A stretch of DNA of 64,000 nt from Marinilabilia salmonicolor JCM 21150 (GCF_000259075.1 NZ_AJKI01000011.1:1-64000); one strand, 5' to 3'. Counted from the first letter of the stretch, positions 38,796 through 48,040 are shown. Numbers and translations are program-made. Notes: generated by a model from the letters alone, not told the origin.

Positions 38796-38875
38796 AAAGC
38801 GATAGTGCCCGAATCAATAATTTAATAGAGCAGTTGGGCATTGCATAATATTATCTCTCATGTAAATCTGCAGGC

Positions 38876-40426
38876 ATGACAAAAGCTACCGACCAATATA
38901 CTTTTGATGTTGTTGTGATAGGAAGCGGTCCGGGAGGGTTCGCTGCCGCAAACAGGGCCACCGACTTTGGAAAAAAAGTTTGTATCATCGAAAAAAGTCA
39001 CATCGGTGGAGCCGGCGTCATCAATGGTGTATTGACTTCCAAAACCATGTATGAACTAAGCATGGATTATTCTGTGGCAGCACGTGTTGACCGTGGATAC
39101 CGGGCCAGTGCATTAAGCGTTGATTACAATCTGGTACGAAACACCATTTTGGAAGCTGCCCGTGAGAAACAATACCAGATGCGCAGTCAGATCGAAACTT
39201 TTGCCAATGTATCCCACAAGGGCACTATCAGTCTGATTACCGGATATGCCAAATTTAAAGATGCTCATACGATAGAAGTCGATGACCAGGGAAAAATGCT
39301 TACGATTCAGGGTGAACATTTCATCATCGCCACAGGAGCTCATCCCCGCAGGCTTCCCGGAATTAAAACCGACGGAAAAAGAATCATAACTTCCGACAAT
39401 ATTCTCTCCTTATCAAAATTCCCCGGCCGTTTGCTCATTATTGGGTCAGGAATTATCGGATGTGAGTTTGCGACCATCTTTTCTAATTTCAACCAGACAC
39501 AGGTACACCTTCTTGACCGGTCGAACCGGGTGCTTCCTTATGAAGATGATGATGTAAGTGAGTTTGTATCCGATAATCTGGAGAAAAACGGAGTTATTGT
39601 GCATCATACGGCACAGCTAAGATGCATTCGGGAACACCCCGGACACCTGGAAGTCGTATTGGATTATGATGCCGGGAACAGCAGGGTTATTGAGGTTGAT
39701 GTTGCCCTAATTGCTATTGGCCGGGAACCGAATACACAAAACATCGGTCTTGAAGTACTGGGAGTTACCCCCGACAAAAGAGGGCTGATTCCCGTTGATG
39801 AAAACGGATGCGTGGAAAACAACAATGGCCATAAACACATCTATGCCATTGGAGATGTAACCGCACAAGCCCAATTGTACAGTGTAGCAGAATTTCAGGG
39901 AAGGCTGGCTGCCGAGGCCATTGCAGATAATATTTGTTATCTCCCCGATTATTCCAATATGTCAACTCTGATGTTTTTCAAACCCGAGGTTGCAGCCGTT
40001 GGGGCAAATGAGAAAACACTTCAGGAAAAGAACATTGGTTACAGAGCTGTTTATTATTCCAATATACTGGTAAACCGTGCCATAGCAATGCGCAACACCC
40101 ATGGTTTTGTAAAAATCCTGGTTAGCAATGATGATGAACAGCGTATTTTGGGCATGAGAGCATCCGGCCCTCAGGCCTCTGCTTATATCGTTGCTGTGGC
40201 GCACCTCATCAACCAGGGGAACAGTCTGAGTGAAGTTTTGCGGGTGTTCTATCCTCATCCCAGCATCACAGAAGGCATTCAGGAAAGCATGAGAGCACTC
40301 GCCTCTAAATCAATTTTCAAACCGGTGGCATTTCCCAAACACATAAAAGTAAGTGAATGGAAACCCGGAGACCCGAAAACGCAAACTCCCAGAGATGAAA
40401 AAATCAGGAAAAGTCAAAAAAAGTAA
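38876..40426 (+). CDS. Pyridine nucleotide-disulfide oxidoreductase family protein without redox cysteines (SthA-like)
   Basis: 516 residues. FAD-binding VVIGSGPGGFAAANRA at the N-terminus, NAD(P)-binding LLIIGSGIIGCEFATIF mid-protein, ATGAHPRRLPG, HIYAIGDVT, and a C-terminal dimerisation domain with HPSITEGIQE (His and Glu of the usual dyad). At the position of the active-site disulfide (CxxxxC in dihydrolipoamide dehydrogenase) the sequence is G47-V-I-N-G-V52, so no thiol redox centre exists. Soluble transhydrogenase SthA also lacks the second cysteine; a transhydrogenase or a lipid-linked oxidoreductase is possible. It lies in the aminolipid gene run, and its end overlaps the next gene. 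Confidence 0.8.
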   Translation: MTKATDQYTFDVVVIGSGPGGFAAANRATDFGKKVCIIEKSHIGGAGVINGVLTSKTMYELSMDYSVAARVDRGYRASALSVDYNLVRNTILEAAREKQYQMRSQIETFANVSHKGTISLITGYAKFKDAHTIEVDDQGKMLTIQGEHFIIATGAHPRRLPGIKTDGKRIITSDNILSLSKFPGRLLIIGSGIIGCEFATIFSNFNQTQVHLLDRSNRVLPYEDDDVSEFVSDNLEKNGVIVHHTAQLRCIREHPGHLEVVLDYDAGNSRVIEVDVALIAIGREPNTQNIGLEVLGVTPDKRGLIPVDENGCVENNNGHKHIYAIGDVTAQAQLYSVAEFQGRLAAEAIADNICYLPDYSNMSTLMFFKPEVAAVGANEKTLQEKNIGYRAVYYSNILVNRAIAMRNTHGFVKILVSNDDEQRILGMRASGPQASAYIVAVAHLINQGNSLSEVLRVFYPHPSITEGIQESMRALASKSIFKPVAFPKHIKVSEWKPGDPKTQTPRDEKIRKSQKK

Positions 40427-41564
40427 GACCTTCAAAATTATTATTTTTTCAATTGTTGGTATAACGGCACTTTACACGCTACTTCCCGATTACCTTCAAA
40501 AAGGAATGATATACCTCACTCCCGATATTGATGACTATAAAATATTCGATAACAGAGAAGTGGAAACCGGAACGCCACGCTCCTGGCCGTTAACATTCGA
40601 CTATAATCAATATACCATAACCCCGGAATCTGTCAGGGACTCGATGAAAACCCTTCAGACAACCGGCTTCCTGATTATTAAAAATGACTCCCTTCTTTTT
40701 GAACAATACTCAGAAGGACATAATTCTACAACAATTTCCAACTCTTTTTCCATGGCCAAAAGCATTGTCTCGCTACTCATTGGATGTGCCATTGAGGACG
40801 GACATATCGGCAGTTTGGACGATAAAGTAAAAAAATACCTGCCATGGCTGAAAGGGCCCCACAGTGATCAATTGACCATCCGGCACCTGCTCACCATGAG
40901 TTCCGCATCCGACTGGGATGAACACTACAGTTCTCCTTTCTCTATTACAACACGTGCCTACTATGGAAGAGATTTACCGGGAACAATGAAGCAGGTTAAA
41001 ATAGTAAACCATCCGGGCATCATGTTTAATTACCGGAGTGGTGACACCCAGTTTTTAGAACGAATTCTTTCTGCAACAACCGGGATGCCACTGGCTGATT
41101 ATGCATCGAAAAAACTTTGGGAACCATTAGGTGCAGAAGTGCCGGCCCTTTGGTCGCTTGACCGCCGTGAGGGCACTGAAAAAGCCTATTGCTGCTTCAG
41201 CAGCACCCCACGCGACTTTGCCCGCATTGGAAGCCTGGTGCTTAACGGGGGACTGTTTCATGGAAAAAGATTAATCTCCGATCAGTATATCAAAATGATG
41301 ACAACACCAGCGAAGTATCTTACCAATGAAGAAGCACAAATGGTAGAATACTACGGACTTCATTGGTGGGTAATGAATTACGGAGGCGAACAAATTCCTT
41401 ATGCACGAGGCATCCTGGGCCAATACATTTTTGTAATACCCTCCCACAACGCAGTAATTGTAAGGCTCGGGCATCAACGCAGCAATGAGTACCGCAATCA
41501 TCACCCCAAAGATGCATACACCTGGATCAGAACGGGTCTGAATATCCTTGAGCAAAGGCAATAA
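40395..41564 (+). CDS. Membrane-anchored serine hydrolase, beta-lactamase/class C PBP family
   Basis: 389 residues from ATG 40395, which overlaps the previous gene by 32 bases; the alternative start at 40353 is deeper in that gene. A signal anchor (about 13-33) then the serine hydrolase fold with nucleophile motif S119-M-A-K122 (NSFSMAKSIVSLLIG), MFNYRSGDTQ (Tyr-x-Ser) and a C-terminal VRLGHQRS (His-x-Gly-like triad motif replaced). Esterase, D-aminopeptidase or amidohydrolase of the S12 group is likely; true beta-lactamase activity is unlikely. It ends in a strong terminator. Confidence 0.83.
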   Translation: MKKSGKVKKSKTFKIIIFSIVGITALYTLLPDYLQKGMIYLTPDIDDYKIFDNREVETGTPRSWPLTFDYNQYTITPESVRDSMKTLQTTGFLIIKNDSLLFEQYSEGHNSTTISNSFSMAKSIVSLLIGCAIEDGHIGSLDDKVKKYLPWLKGPHSDQLTIRHLLTMSSASDWDEHYSSPFSITTRAYYGRDLPGTMKQVKIVNHPGIMFNYRSGDTQFLERILSATTGMPLADYASKKLWEPLGAEVPALWSLDRREGTEKAYCCFSSTPRDFARIGSLVLNGGLFHGKRLISDQYIKMMTTPAKYLTNEEAQMVEYYGLHWWVMNYGGEQIPYARGILGQYIFVIPSHNAVIVRLGHQRSNEYRNHHPKDAYTWIRTGLNILEQRQ

Positions 41565-41576
41565 TCCACATCAGCA

Positions 41577-41610
41577 AAAAGGGTGAAACTATTAGCAGTT
41601 TCACCCTTTT
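41577..41610. terminator. Bidirectional intrinsic terminator
   Basis: 41577-41590 (aaaagggtgaaact) pairs perfectly with 41597-41610 (agtttcaccctttt), loop attagc. T-rich on both exits, so it can end both the rightward hydrolase gene and the leftward purF. Confidence 0.92.
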
Positions 41611-41630
41611 GTTATCATCAGGTTAACTTT

Positions 41631-43532
41631 TTAATAAGCTCTGGTATTAATTCCTTCGATGAAGTTAATAAAGGAGGTATTTACCACTTTATTTCCGCCC
41701 GGAGTGGGATAATTCCCGGTAAAGTACCAGTCACCACGATCGTTGGCACAGGCACGATGCAAATTCTCGACTGTTTGATAAACCACTTCCACTTCCGCAT
41801 CGATATCAGATGGAGTCAGCATTTCAGCAATTTTGGCAGAGATCTGCTCATCTGTAAATGGTCTGTAAATCTCTTTTACATAATTTACAATCTCCTCTTT
41901 GGGAAGGTTCTGTTGTTCCTTACACTGACGGTAAACCTTCTCTATTACTTCCTCCTGACCGGAATCTTTAAGCAATTCGACAGCCGCCCCAAAAGCACAA
42001 AAATCTTTCAGCCTGGCCATATCAATACCATAACAGTCAGGGAAACGTATCTGTGGAGCAGATGAAACAACAATAATCTTTTTTGGATGTAACCTGTCCA
42101 GTATCCTGAGGATACTTCGTTTCAGCGTAGTCCCCCGAACAATAGAGTCATCAATAATAACCAGGGTATCCACTTTGTTCTTCACAATACCATAAGTAAC
42201 ATCGTAAACGTGAGCTACCAAATCGTCGCGGCTGCTATCATCGGTAATAAAAGTGCGCATCTTCACATCTTTGATGGCCACTTTCTCTATACGGGGTTCA
42301 AGACTCAGGATCTCCGATACCTTTTCTTCTGTCAGGTCCTTACCCAAAGCCATTATTTTTCTGGTTTTCTCAACATCCAGATGAGAACGAATGCCCTCTA
42401 TCATTCCGTAAAATGCAGTTTCAGCAGTATTGGGGATGTAAGAGAAGACCGTATTCTCCAGATCGAAATTTATTTTCTCCAGAATATTATCCGAAAGCAA
42501 ACGCCCCAATTCTTTACGTTCCGTATAAATATCTCTGTCGCTTCCGCGGGAAAAATAGATGCGTTCAAAAGAGCAGGATTTTTTTTCCTGAGGCACGGTA
42601 ACCAGCTCTTCCGACACTGTTCCGTCTTTTTTAATGATCAATGCATGCCCGGGCTTCAGCTCATTCACCTCCACCGATCGGACATTCAGGGCAGTCTGTA
42701 TTACAGGACGCTCTGATGCCACCACCACAAACTCATCATTCGCATAATAAGAAGCAGGCCTGATACCCCATGGATCCCGCATCACAAAAGAGTCACCATG
42801 ACCTATCAGACCGGCAATTACATATCCTCCGTCCCACCGCCGGCTGGAACGCTCCAATACTTTTCGGACATCAAGATTTTTTTCAATTAATGCGGATATT
42901 TCTTTATTGGAATAGCCCTCATTCTTAAACTGCCTGAAAAGCAACTGATTTTCCTCATCCAGAAAATGGCCCACATTTTCGAGCATGGATTCTGTATCCG
43001 TATAATCTTTCGGATGCTGCCCCAGATCTATCAATGTTTTAAAAATCTCATCCACATTGGTGAGGTTAAAATTACCGGCTAGCACAAGATTCCTCGAACG
43101 CCAGTTGTTTTCACGCATCACAGGATGTACGTAATCAATGCTGTTATTCCCGAAAGTCCCGTACCTTAAGTGTCCCAGGTAAAGTTCTCCCGCAAAGGGA
43201 AGATTCTCTTTGGCCCACACAGGGTCATTAAGTAGCTCGGGATGGTGATCGTAAGCATTGTCGAACCTGCGGTGAATGTCTGAAAAGACCTCCTGAATAG
43301 GATTGCCCTTATTGGAGCGTTGACGGGATAAATATTTCTTACCTGCCGGCTGATTCAGTTTTAAACTCACCACTCCGGCACCATCCTGCCCCCTGTTATG
43401 CTGTTTCTCCATCAGAAGATACAGCTTGTTTAGCCCGAAACGCCACGTTCCATACTTCTCCTGGTAATAGCTCAGCGGTTTCAACAACCGAATGAGAACA
43501 ATACCACATTCATGCTTAATCTGATCACTCAT
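41631..43532 (-). CDS. purF: Amidophosphoribosyltransferase, long Bacteroidota form
   Basis: First step of purine synthesis, PRPP to phosphoribosylamine. 633 residues, much longer than the 500-residue E. coli enzyme and like the second, long PurF homologue common in Bacteroidota. The N-terminal glutaminase nucleophile is Cys9 after an 8-residue propeptide (MSDQIKHECGIV), with QHNRGQDGAG; the PRPP loop is LVIIDDSIVRGTTLKRS. Two insertions (about 60-110 and 335-430) and a C-terminal tail account for the length. Bacteroidota often carry two PurF-like genes; whether this is the housekeeping one is not visible. Confidence 0.88.
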   Translation of the reverse strand: MSDQIKHECGIVLIRLLKPLSYYQEKYGTWRFGLNKLYLLMEKQHNRGQDGAGVVSLKLNQPAGKKYLSRQRSNKGNPIQEVFSDIHRRFDNAYDHHPELLNDPVWAKENLPFAGELYLGHLRYGTFGNNSIDYVHPVMRENNWRSRNLVLAGNFNLTNVDEIFKTLIDLGQHPKDYTDTESMLENVGHFLDEENQLLFRQFKNEGYSNKEISALIEKNLDVRKVLERSSRRWDGGYVIAGLIGHGDSFVMRDPWGIRPASYYANDEFVVVASERPVIQTALNVRSVEVNELKPGHALIIKKDGTVSEELVTVPQEKKSCSFERIYFSRGSDRDIYTERKELGRLLSDNILEKINFDLENTVFSYIPNTAETAFYGMIEGIRSHLDVEKTRKIMALGKDLTEEKVSEILSLEPRIEKVAIKDVKMRTFITDDSSRDDLVAHVYDVTYGIVKNKVDTLVIIDDSIVRGTTLKRSILRILDRLHPKKIIVVSSAPQIRFPDCYGIDMARLKDFCAFGAAVELLKDSGQEEVIEKVYRQCKEQQNLPKEEIVNYVKEIYRPFTDEQISAKIAEMLTPSDIDAEVEVVYQTVENLHRACANDRGDWYFTGNYPTPGGNKVVNTSFINFIEGINTRAY

Positions 43533-43536
43533 AATT

Positions 43537-43593
43537 TAATTCATCAGTAAATAATTCATCTAAGTTATTGGTCTGATGGAACTCGCATGCAAT
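43537..43593. repeat. Extragenic repeat family 3, copy
   Basis: The block ttcatcagta...tctaagttattggtctgatgga...gcatgcaa at 43541-43593 matches 55035-55086 (ttcatcagtatgaaatttgtctaagttgttggcctgatgga...gcatgcaa), about 80 percent identity by eye. Located just upstream of the purF start. Confidence 0.7.
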
Positions 43594-43715
43594 AGTTATA
43601 CCTATTAATTATAGCTAACCTTTGCATACTCATTTCAATAAAAAAAAATGGTCAATAGCAGCCCCCTGATACTGACATGCACACGAACCAAAAAAAATAT
43701 TCTACAAAAAGAAAA

Positions 43716-43738
43716 GCCCGCTTGATTTACAAGCGGGC
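43716..43738 (-). terminator. Terminator of the SPOR protein gene
   Basis: 43716-43724 (gcccgcttg) pairs perfectly with 43730-43738 (caagcgggc), loop attta. On the reverse strand the stem is followed by ttttcttttt. It lies 7 bases beyond the stop of the SPOR gene. Confidence 0.9.
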
Positions 43739-43745
43739 CTGATTT

Positions 43746-44213
43746 TTATTTTAAAGATCTTAACGGAACATCAGAAACTTTTACCACATAACAGGCCGGA
43801 AAAATCTTCTTCAACTTGTTTAGAAGCGGCAATGCTTCGTGTTTGTGTCTGAAATTCCCCACTCTGACGCGCCAGAATGGTGCACTGTACTCAATAAAAA
43901 CATTCTCTTCGGGAAGATCGGCCAACACTTTTCCTTTGGCATCCAATGCTTCCTGCCTGGCTTTGCTACCCACCCCACTATACAACTGAACCCGGAATCC
44001 TTCAACTCCTCCGGCTCTTTTATTCATATCAATATGGGTATTAACAAGTGCTCTCATGCGAGCCGATTGTTCAATGGCAATAATTCCCTGATTACTGCTT
44101 ACCTGCTCCAATCTGGAAAAAACATCGGAATTGTAAGCCGCATTTTCACCTGGCAATTGAGCATTCACCCCAATTGCAATCAAAAGAAAGATAAATCCTG
44201 CTACTATTTTCAT
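43746..44213 (-). CDS. Exported SPOR-domain protein
   Basis: 155 residues from ATG 44213. Signal peptide MKIVAGFIFLLIAIGVNAQ. The C-terminal half is a SPOR domain (FRVQLYSGVGSKARQEALDAK through FWRVRVGNFRHKHEALPLLNKLKKIF), which binds denuded glycan strands at the division site. The start is set by the signal peptide and by a -7 element at 44245-44237 (TAACTTTGC, 24 bases upstream), which the longer frame from 44240 would run through. Confidence 0.85.
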   Translation of the reverse strand: MKIVAGFIFLLIAIGVNAQLPGENAAYNSDVFSRLEQVSSNQGIIAIEQSARMRALVNTHIDMNKRAGGVEGFRVQLYSGVGSKARQEALDAKGKVLADLPEENVFIEYSAPFWRVRVGNFRHKHEALPLLNKLKKIFPACYVVKVSDVPLRSLK

Positions 44214-44236
44214 CTTAATCTGTTCTTCTTGTGCAG

Positions 44237-44245
44237 GCAAAGTTA
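44237..44245 (-). promoter_or_regulatory. Candidate -7 element for the SPOR gene
   Basis: TAACTTTGC read leftwards, full -7 match, in the 38-base gap after the universal stress gene. No TTG at the right distance. It suggests the SPOR gene can be transcribed independently of usp. Confidence 0.5.
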
Positions 44246-44251
44246 CAATTT

Positions 44252-45091
44252 TTATTCCTTTACCGGCACTACCAGAACAGGAATATCTGCAAGATTGAGC
44301 AGCTCATTGGCAAAGGGCCTGAATACACTGTCGAAGGGACTGAGTGCCTTACTTAGATGAATGGCAATAACGGAAGCCCCTTTTTGCTGAGCAAGAGAAA
44401 GGATATTTTTGGCATCTCCGCCCCATTTAAAAGGAGTCACTGAAACCTCCAAATCGGTATTGCTCTTAATGTATTTTTCTGTCTGTTTGGCATAAATATC
44501 ACTCAGACCGGGAAGAATCCACCTCGATTTACGCTGAAGAGCAAGAATATCAATCTCTGCTTTGAGCAATTTGGCAAAACCGGTTACCACAGGAACTATT
44601 TTCCGGGTAAGCTTATTGTGGTCCAATGGTAAAATGACTTTATGAGGAGATTCCCATTTCATACCTTTTCTGGTGGTCAATACCGGACATGGAGCATGCG
44701 ACACCAATCGATAAGCATTACTGCCCAGCCAACGATCCTCAACTCCGGAAACACCATGTGTTCCAACCACAATAAGGCTCACATCATCATACCTTGCCTG
44801 ATTGGTAATTTCCCTTACCACATTACCTTCCCTGACTTTAAAGTCGAATTCTCCATTGTAAACACGATATCCCGAACTGTATTTCTCAATGAGATGCTCC
44901 AGCCACACTTTAGCCTGCCCTATCAATCGTTCCTCCGGATTATCACCTAAAAATTCCGGTGCATATTGTTGACCTGTCTGAACATGAATCATCCTAAGGG
45001 ATGCATGCAACTGATTGGACAACTCTATGCCAATTTTCAAAGCAAAAACCGAGTTGTCCGAAAAATCGATGGGGACGAGAACGCGTTTCAT
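44252..45091 (-). CDS. Universal stress protein, tandem UspA domains
   Basis: 279 residues of two UspA folds. The first (about 1-145) opens MKRVLVPIDFSDNSVFALKIGIELS and has the ATP-binding-type loop IVVGTHGVSGVEDRWLGSNAYRLV. The second (about 150-279) is more diverged (VILPLDHNKLTRKIVPVVTGFA) and lacks a clear G-x2-G-x9-G motif. Cytoplasmic; role is stress tolerance in the family, unspecified here. Confidence 0.88.
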   Translation of the reverse strand: MKRVLVPIDFSDNSVFALKIGIELSNQLHASLRMIHVQTGQQYAPEFLGDNPEERLIGQAKVWLEHLIEKYSSGYRVYNGEFDFKVREGNVVREITNQARYDDVSLIVVGTHGVSGVEDRWLGSNAYRLVSHAPCPVLTTRKGMKWESPHKVILPLDHNKLTRKIVPVVTGFAKLLKAEIDILALQRKSRWILPGLSDIYAKQTEKYIKSNTDLEVSVTPFKWGGDAKNILSLAQQKGASVIAIHLSKALSPFDSVFRPFANELLNLADIPVLVVPVKE

Positions 45092-45114
45092 TCGTATAGG
45101 ATTTGATTTTTAAG

Positions 45115-45205
45115 ATCTAATGGAACTCGCGATTTTTTCATATATGCTCTAATGTGGCTGATTTGAGAAATCACAGCTCCATGCTCGTTTCATTCGTATA
45201 TTTTC
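45115..45205. repeat. Extragenic repeat family 3, copy
   Basis: Contains aatggaactcgc (45119-45130) and ccatgctcgtttcattcgt (45180-45198), the same order of words as in the 55070-55142 copy (gatggagattgcatgc ... ccatgcccgtttcattcgt). A gatttgagaaatc hairpin lies between. In the gap between yebC and the stress protein. Confidence 0.6.
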
Positions 45206-45272
45206 TATACAATCTGGAATTACACGAATATACGTAATGTCCTTCAAAGTAGTTGCACAAAACAGAAATTTC

Positions 45273-46025
45273 TTACTCCGATTCGAGAGATTGGGCAAGT
45301 TCGTCTGTCATTTCCAGATTATGAAACACATTCTGAACATCGTCATTGTCCTCAAATTCATCAATCATCCTCAAAAACTTCTTTGCATTTTCCAGATCCA
45401 GTTCCTTGTAATTATTGGGAATCCTTTGCAAAGCAGCATTCTCGACAGTAATGTCAAGTTCTTCAAGTTTTTTCTGAACAGCTCCAAAGTCTTCCATTTC
45501 GGAAGTTACCACAATCAAATCTTCATCTTTCTCTATCTCCTGAGCTCCTGCATCAATAAGCTCCAGTTCCAGCTCTTCCAGATCCATCTCATCATTTTTA
45601 ACAATCTGAAAGACCCCTTTTCTGTCAAATAAAAAACTCAATGATCCGTTGGTTCCAAGACTTCCTCCCCGTTTATTAAAAATAGAGCGCACTGCTCCGA
45701 CGGTTCGGTTATTATTATCTGTCATACACTCCAGAAATACAGCTACCCCCCCGGGGCCGTAGCCTTCAAAGGCAATTTCCTGAAAACTGTCACCTCCAAT
45801 TTCCGATGCTTTGGCAATAGCCCGGTTGATATTGTCTTTCGGCATATTCACCGAACGACCATTCTGAACAGCTAACCGAAGGCGGGGATTGGTCTCAGGG
45901 TCTGCTCCCCCTTCCTTTACCGCCACCTGGATTTCCTTGGTAATCCGCGTAAACATCTTTGCTCTCTTAGCATCCTGTGCACCTTTCCGATGTTTAATAT
46001 TCGCCCATTTACTGTGTCCTGCCAT
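45273..46025 (-). CDS. YebC/PmpR family regulatory protein
   Basis: 250 residues opening MAGHSKWANIKHRKGAQDAKRAKMFTRITKEI, the family hallmark, with GYGPGGVAVFLECMTDNNNRTVGAVRSIFNKRGGSLGTNGSLSFLFDRKG. Family members act as transcription regulators, and newer work links YebC-like proteins to translation of difficult proline motifs; sequence does not separate these roles. Single gene on the reverse strand, divergent from miaB. Confidence 0.92.
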   Translation of the reverse strand: MAGHSKWANIKHRKGAQDAKRAKMFTRITKEIQVAVKEGGADPETNPRLRLAVQNGRSVNMPKDNINRAIAKASEIGGDSFQEIAFEGYGPGGVAVFLECMTDNNNRTVGAVRSIFNKRGGSLGTNGSLSFLFDRKGVFQIVKNDEMDLEELELELIDAGAQEIEKDEDLIVVTSEMEDFGAVQKKLEELDITVENAALQRIPNNYKELDLENAKKFLRMIDEFEDNDDVQNVFHNLEMTDELAQSLESE

Positions 46026-46158
46026 AATTCGAAACTTTTTATTTGCAGTTCGTTGAAAAAATGAAGCACAAAACTACAAAAAACCGCTTTTTCTCACAAG
46101 CCACTGATTCATTATACATTAGGGCGAAAACATCAAAAACATTCAAATACTCGTCACT

Positions 46159-46190
46159 TTGGGGAAACCACAGATTAGCATTAAATTTGC
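46159..46190 (+). promoter_or_regulatory. Promoter of miaB
   Basis: TTG at 46159-46161 and TAAATTTGC at 46182-46190, spaced exactly 20 bases. A full match to the Bacteroidota consensus, with ATG 46212 21 bases downstream. Confidence 0.8.
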
Positions 46191-46211
46191 CACCTATTTT
46201 ATTAAAAGAAA

Positions 46212-47600
46212 ATGAGAGATCAGGAAAAAAAACAAGCGGTTGAGGGAGTGGAAAACGTCCTCACATACGAGCACAACGGGAAAAAACTTTACATAGAAAC
46301 TTACGGTTGTCAAATGAACTTCGCTGACAGTGAAGTGGTAGCTTCTGTTATGCAAATGGATGGCTACGAAACTTCCGGAAGTCATACCGATGCCGATGCC
46401 ATTTTTATCAACACCTGTTCCATCCGCGAAAATGCAGAACAACGGGTTTTAGCAAGGGTCAGGGAATTAAAAGCCCTCAAAAAGCAACATCCCAAACTGG
46501 TAATCGGCATTATTGGCTGTATGGCAGAACGTGCCAAAGAACAGCTGTTTGAGGTTGGTGCCGATCTGGTTGCCGGTCCCGATGCCTACATGGATTTACC
46601 CAATCTGGTCAGTCTTGTGGAGCAAGGAGAGAAAGCCATCAATGTTGAGTTGTCCACTACAGAAACTTATCGCGATATTATCCCCAAGCGCCTGGGGCCC
46701 AATAAGACCTCTGCATTCATCAGTATCATGCGTGGATGTAACAATTTTTGCACCTACTGCATTGTCCCTTATACCCGCGGGCGGGAAAGAAGCCGGGATC
46801 CGGAAAGCATCAGAGAAGAATTTGACAAGCTGGTTAAAGAAGGGTACAAAGAAGTTTCTCTGCTGGGCCAAAATGTCAACTCTTACCTGCACAAAAATGG
46901 TGATAAAGAAATGGATTTCCCGGTACTATTGGACTTTCTTGCCACTGAATTTCCGGAAACCCGTATCCGCTTTACCACTTCCAACCCCAAAGATATGAGC
47001 GATGAGACCCTCAAAGTGATGGCCGCTCACCACAATTTGTGTAAGCATATTCATTTACCCCTGCAATCAGGATCTACAAAAATCCTGAAACTGATGAATC
47101 GCAAATACACCGCCGAATGGTACAAAAACCGAATAGAAGCCATCCACGAGATATTACCCGGATGTGGCATCACCACGGATGTATTTTGCGGATTTCACTC
47201 CGAAACTGAAGAAGATCATCAGGCAACCCTTGATCTCATGCAATGGGCCGGTTTTGACATGGCCTTTATGTTTAAGTACTCTGAACGTCCCGGAACCTAT
47301 GCCCATAAAAAATTACCCGACAATGTACCCGAGGAAGTGAAAGGCACGAGACTTCAGGAAATTATTGCGCTTCAAAACCGACTTTCGCTGGAAAGCAACC
47401 AAAAAGACATTGGAAAAACTTTTGAAGTATTGGTAGAAAGTGTTTCAAAAAAATCGACCCAGGAGTTTTTTGGACGCACCTCCCAAAACAAAGTAGTGGT
47501 ATTTCCCAGGCATAATTACAAAGTCGGGGAGACCGTAAAAGTAAAAATAACTGAAGTCACCCAGGCTACAATGCTGGGCATACCCATTGAAAACAACTAA
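46212..47600 (+). CDS. miaB: tRNA 2-methylthio-N6-isopentenyladenosine synthase
   Basis: Radical SAM methylthiotransferase modifying A37 of tRNAs. 462 residues. N-terminal MTTase domain with cluster ligands C33 (YGCQMN), C69 (NTCSIREN) and C103 (IGCMAER); radical SAM motif C176-C180-C183 (RGCNNFCTYCIVPYTRG); C-terminal TRAM domain (about 395-460). MiaB is chosen over RimO or MtaB because of the FxSxMRGCNNFC context and NCSIREN segment. Followed after 6 bases by the AhpD-like gene. Confidence 0.95.
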   Translation: MRDQEKKQAVEGVENVLTYEHNGKKLYIETYGCQMNFADSEVVASVMQMDGYETSGSHTDADAIFINTCSIRENAEQRVLARVRELKALKKQHPKLVIGIIGCMAERAKEQLFEVGADLVAGPDAYMDLPNLVSLVEQGEKAINVELSTTETYRDIIPKRLGPNKTSAFISIMRGCNNFCTYCIVPYTRGRERSRDPESIREEFDKLVKEGYKEVSLLGQNVNSYLHKNGDKEMDFPVLLDFLATEFPETRIRFTTSNPKDMSDETLKVMAAHHNLCKHIHLPLQSGSTKILKLMNRKYTAEWYKNRIEAIHEILPGCGITTDVFCGFHSETEEDHQATLDLMQWAGFDMAFMFKYSERPGTYAHKKLPDNVPEEVKGTRLQEIIALQNRLSLESNQKDIGKTFEVLVESVSKKSTQEFFGRTSQNKVVVFPRHNYKVGETVKVKITEVTQATMLGIPIENN

Positions 47601-47606
47601 TACATC

Positions 47607-47954
47607 ATGGAAGATCAGATCAAAGAATTCAGAGATTTTCGTTCAAAAATGAATGAACGCATCCTTTCGCAGGACAATCTTGTAATAAAAAGATTATTTA
47701 ATCTGGACACCAACACCTATCAGGATGGTGCCCTGCCGGTAAAAACAAAAGAGATGCTTGGACTTGTGGCATCAATGGTTCTGCGATGCGATGATTGCAT
47801 CAAATACCATCTGGAAAAATGTTTTGAACAAAATGTCACCACCAAAGAGATGATGGAAATTTTTTCTGTGGCCAATATCGTGGGTGGCACCATCGTCATT
47901 CCTCACACCCGCAGAGCCATGGAATACTGGGACATATTGAACGGGCATCAATAG
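47607..47954 (+). CDS. Carboxymuconolactone decarboxylase/AhpD-family protein
   Basis: 115 residues, all-helical CMD fold. The motif RCDDCIKYHLEKC gives the CxxC-x3-H active site of AhpD-like peroxidase-linked disulfide reductases. Probably a thiol-dependent antioxidant protein; true carboxymuconolactone decarboxylases lack the CxxC. Co-transcribed with miaB by spacing. Confidence 0.88.
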   Translation: MEDQIKEFRDFRSKMNERILSQDNLVIKRLFNLDTNTYQDGALPVKTKEMLGLVASMVLRCDDCIKYHLEKCFEQNVTTKEMMEIFSVANIVGGTIVIPHTRRAMEYWDILNGHQ

Positions 47955-48040
47955 AAAAAATTGCTTAAATTTAATATCCGACCTTTCCTCCAAAGGAGAT
48001 AATAACACGCCGTTAATTTCCAAAACCGGTATGTTTAAAG

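Noticed and set aside
38841-38871. TTG-N19-TAAATCTGC just before the flavoprotein gene
   Set aside because: It would start the transcript at about the ATG (38876), leaving no leader, and has a mismatch in the -7 box; not safe to call.
40395-41564. Antibiotic-inactivating beta-lactamase
   Set aside because: Only the general S12 fold motifs (SMAK, YRS) are present; the membrane anchor and context suggest an esterase or peptidase-like hydrolase.
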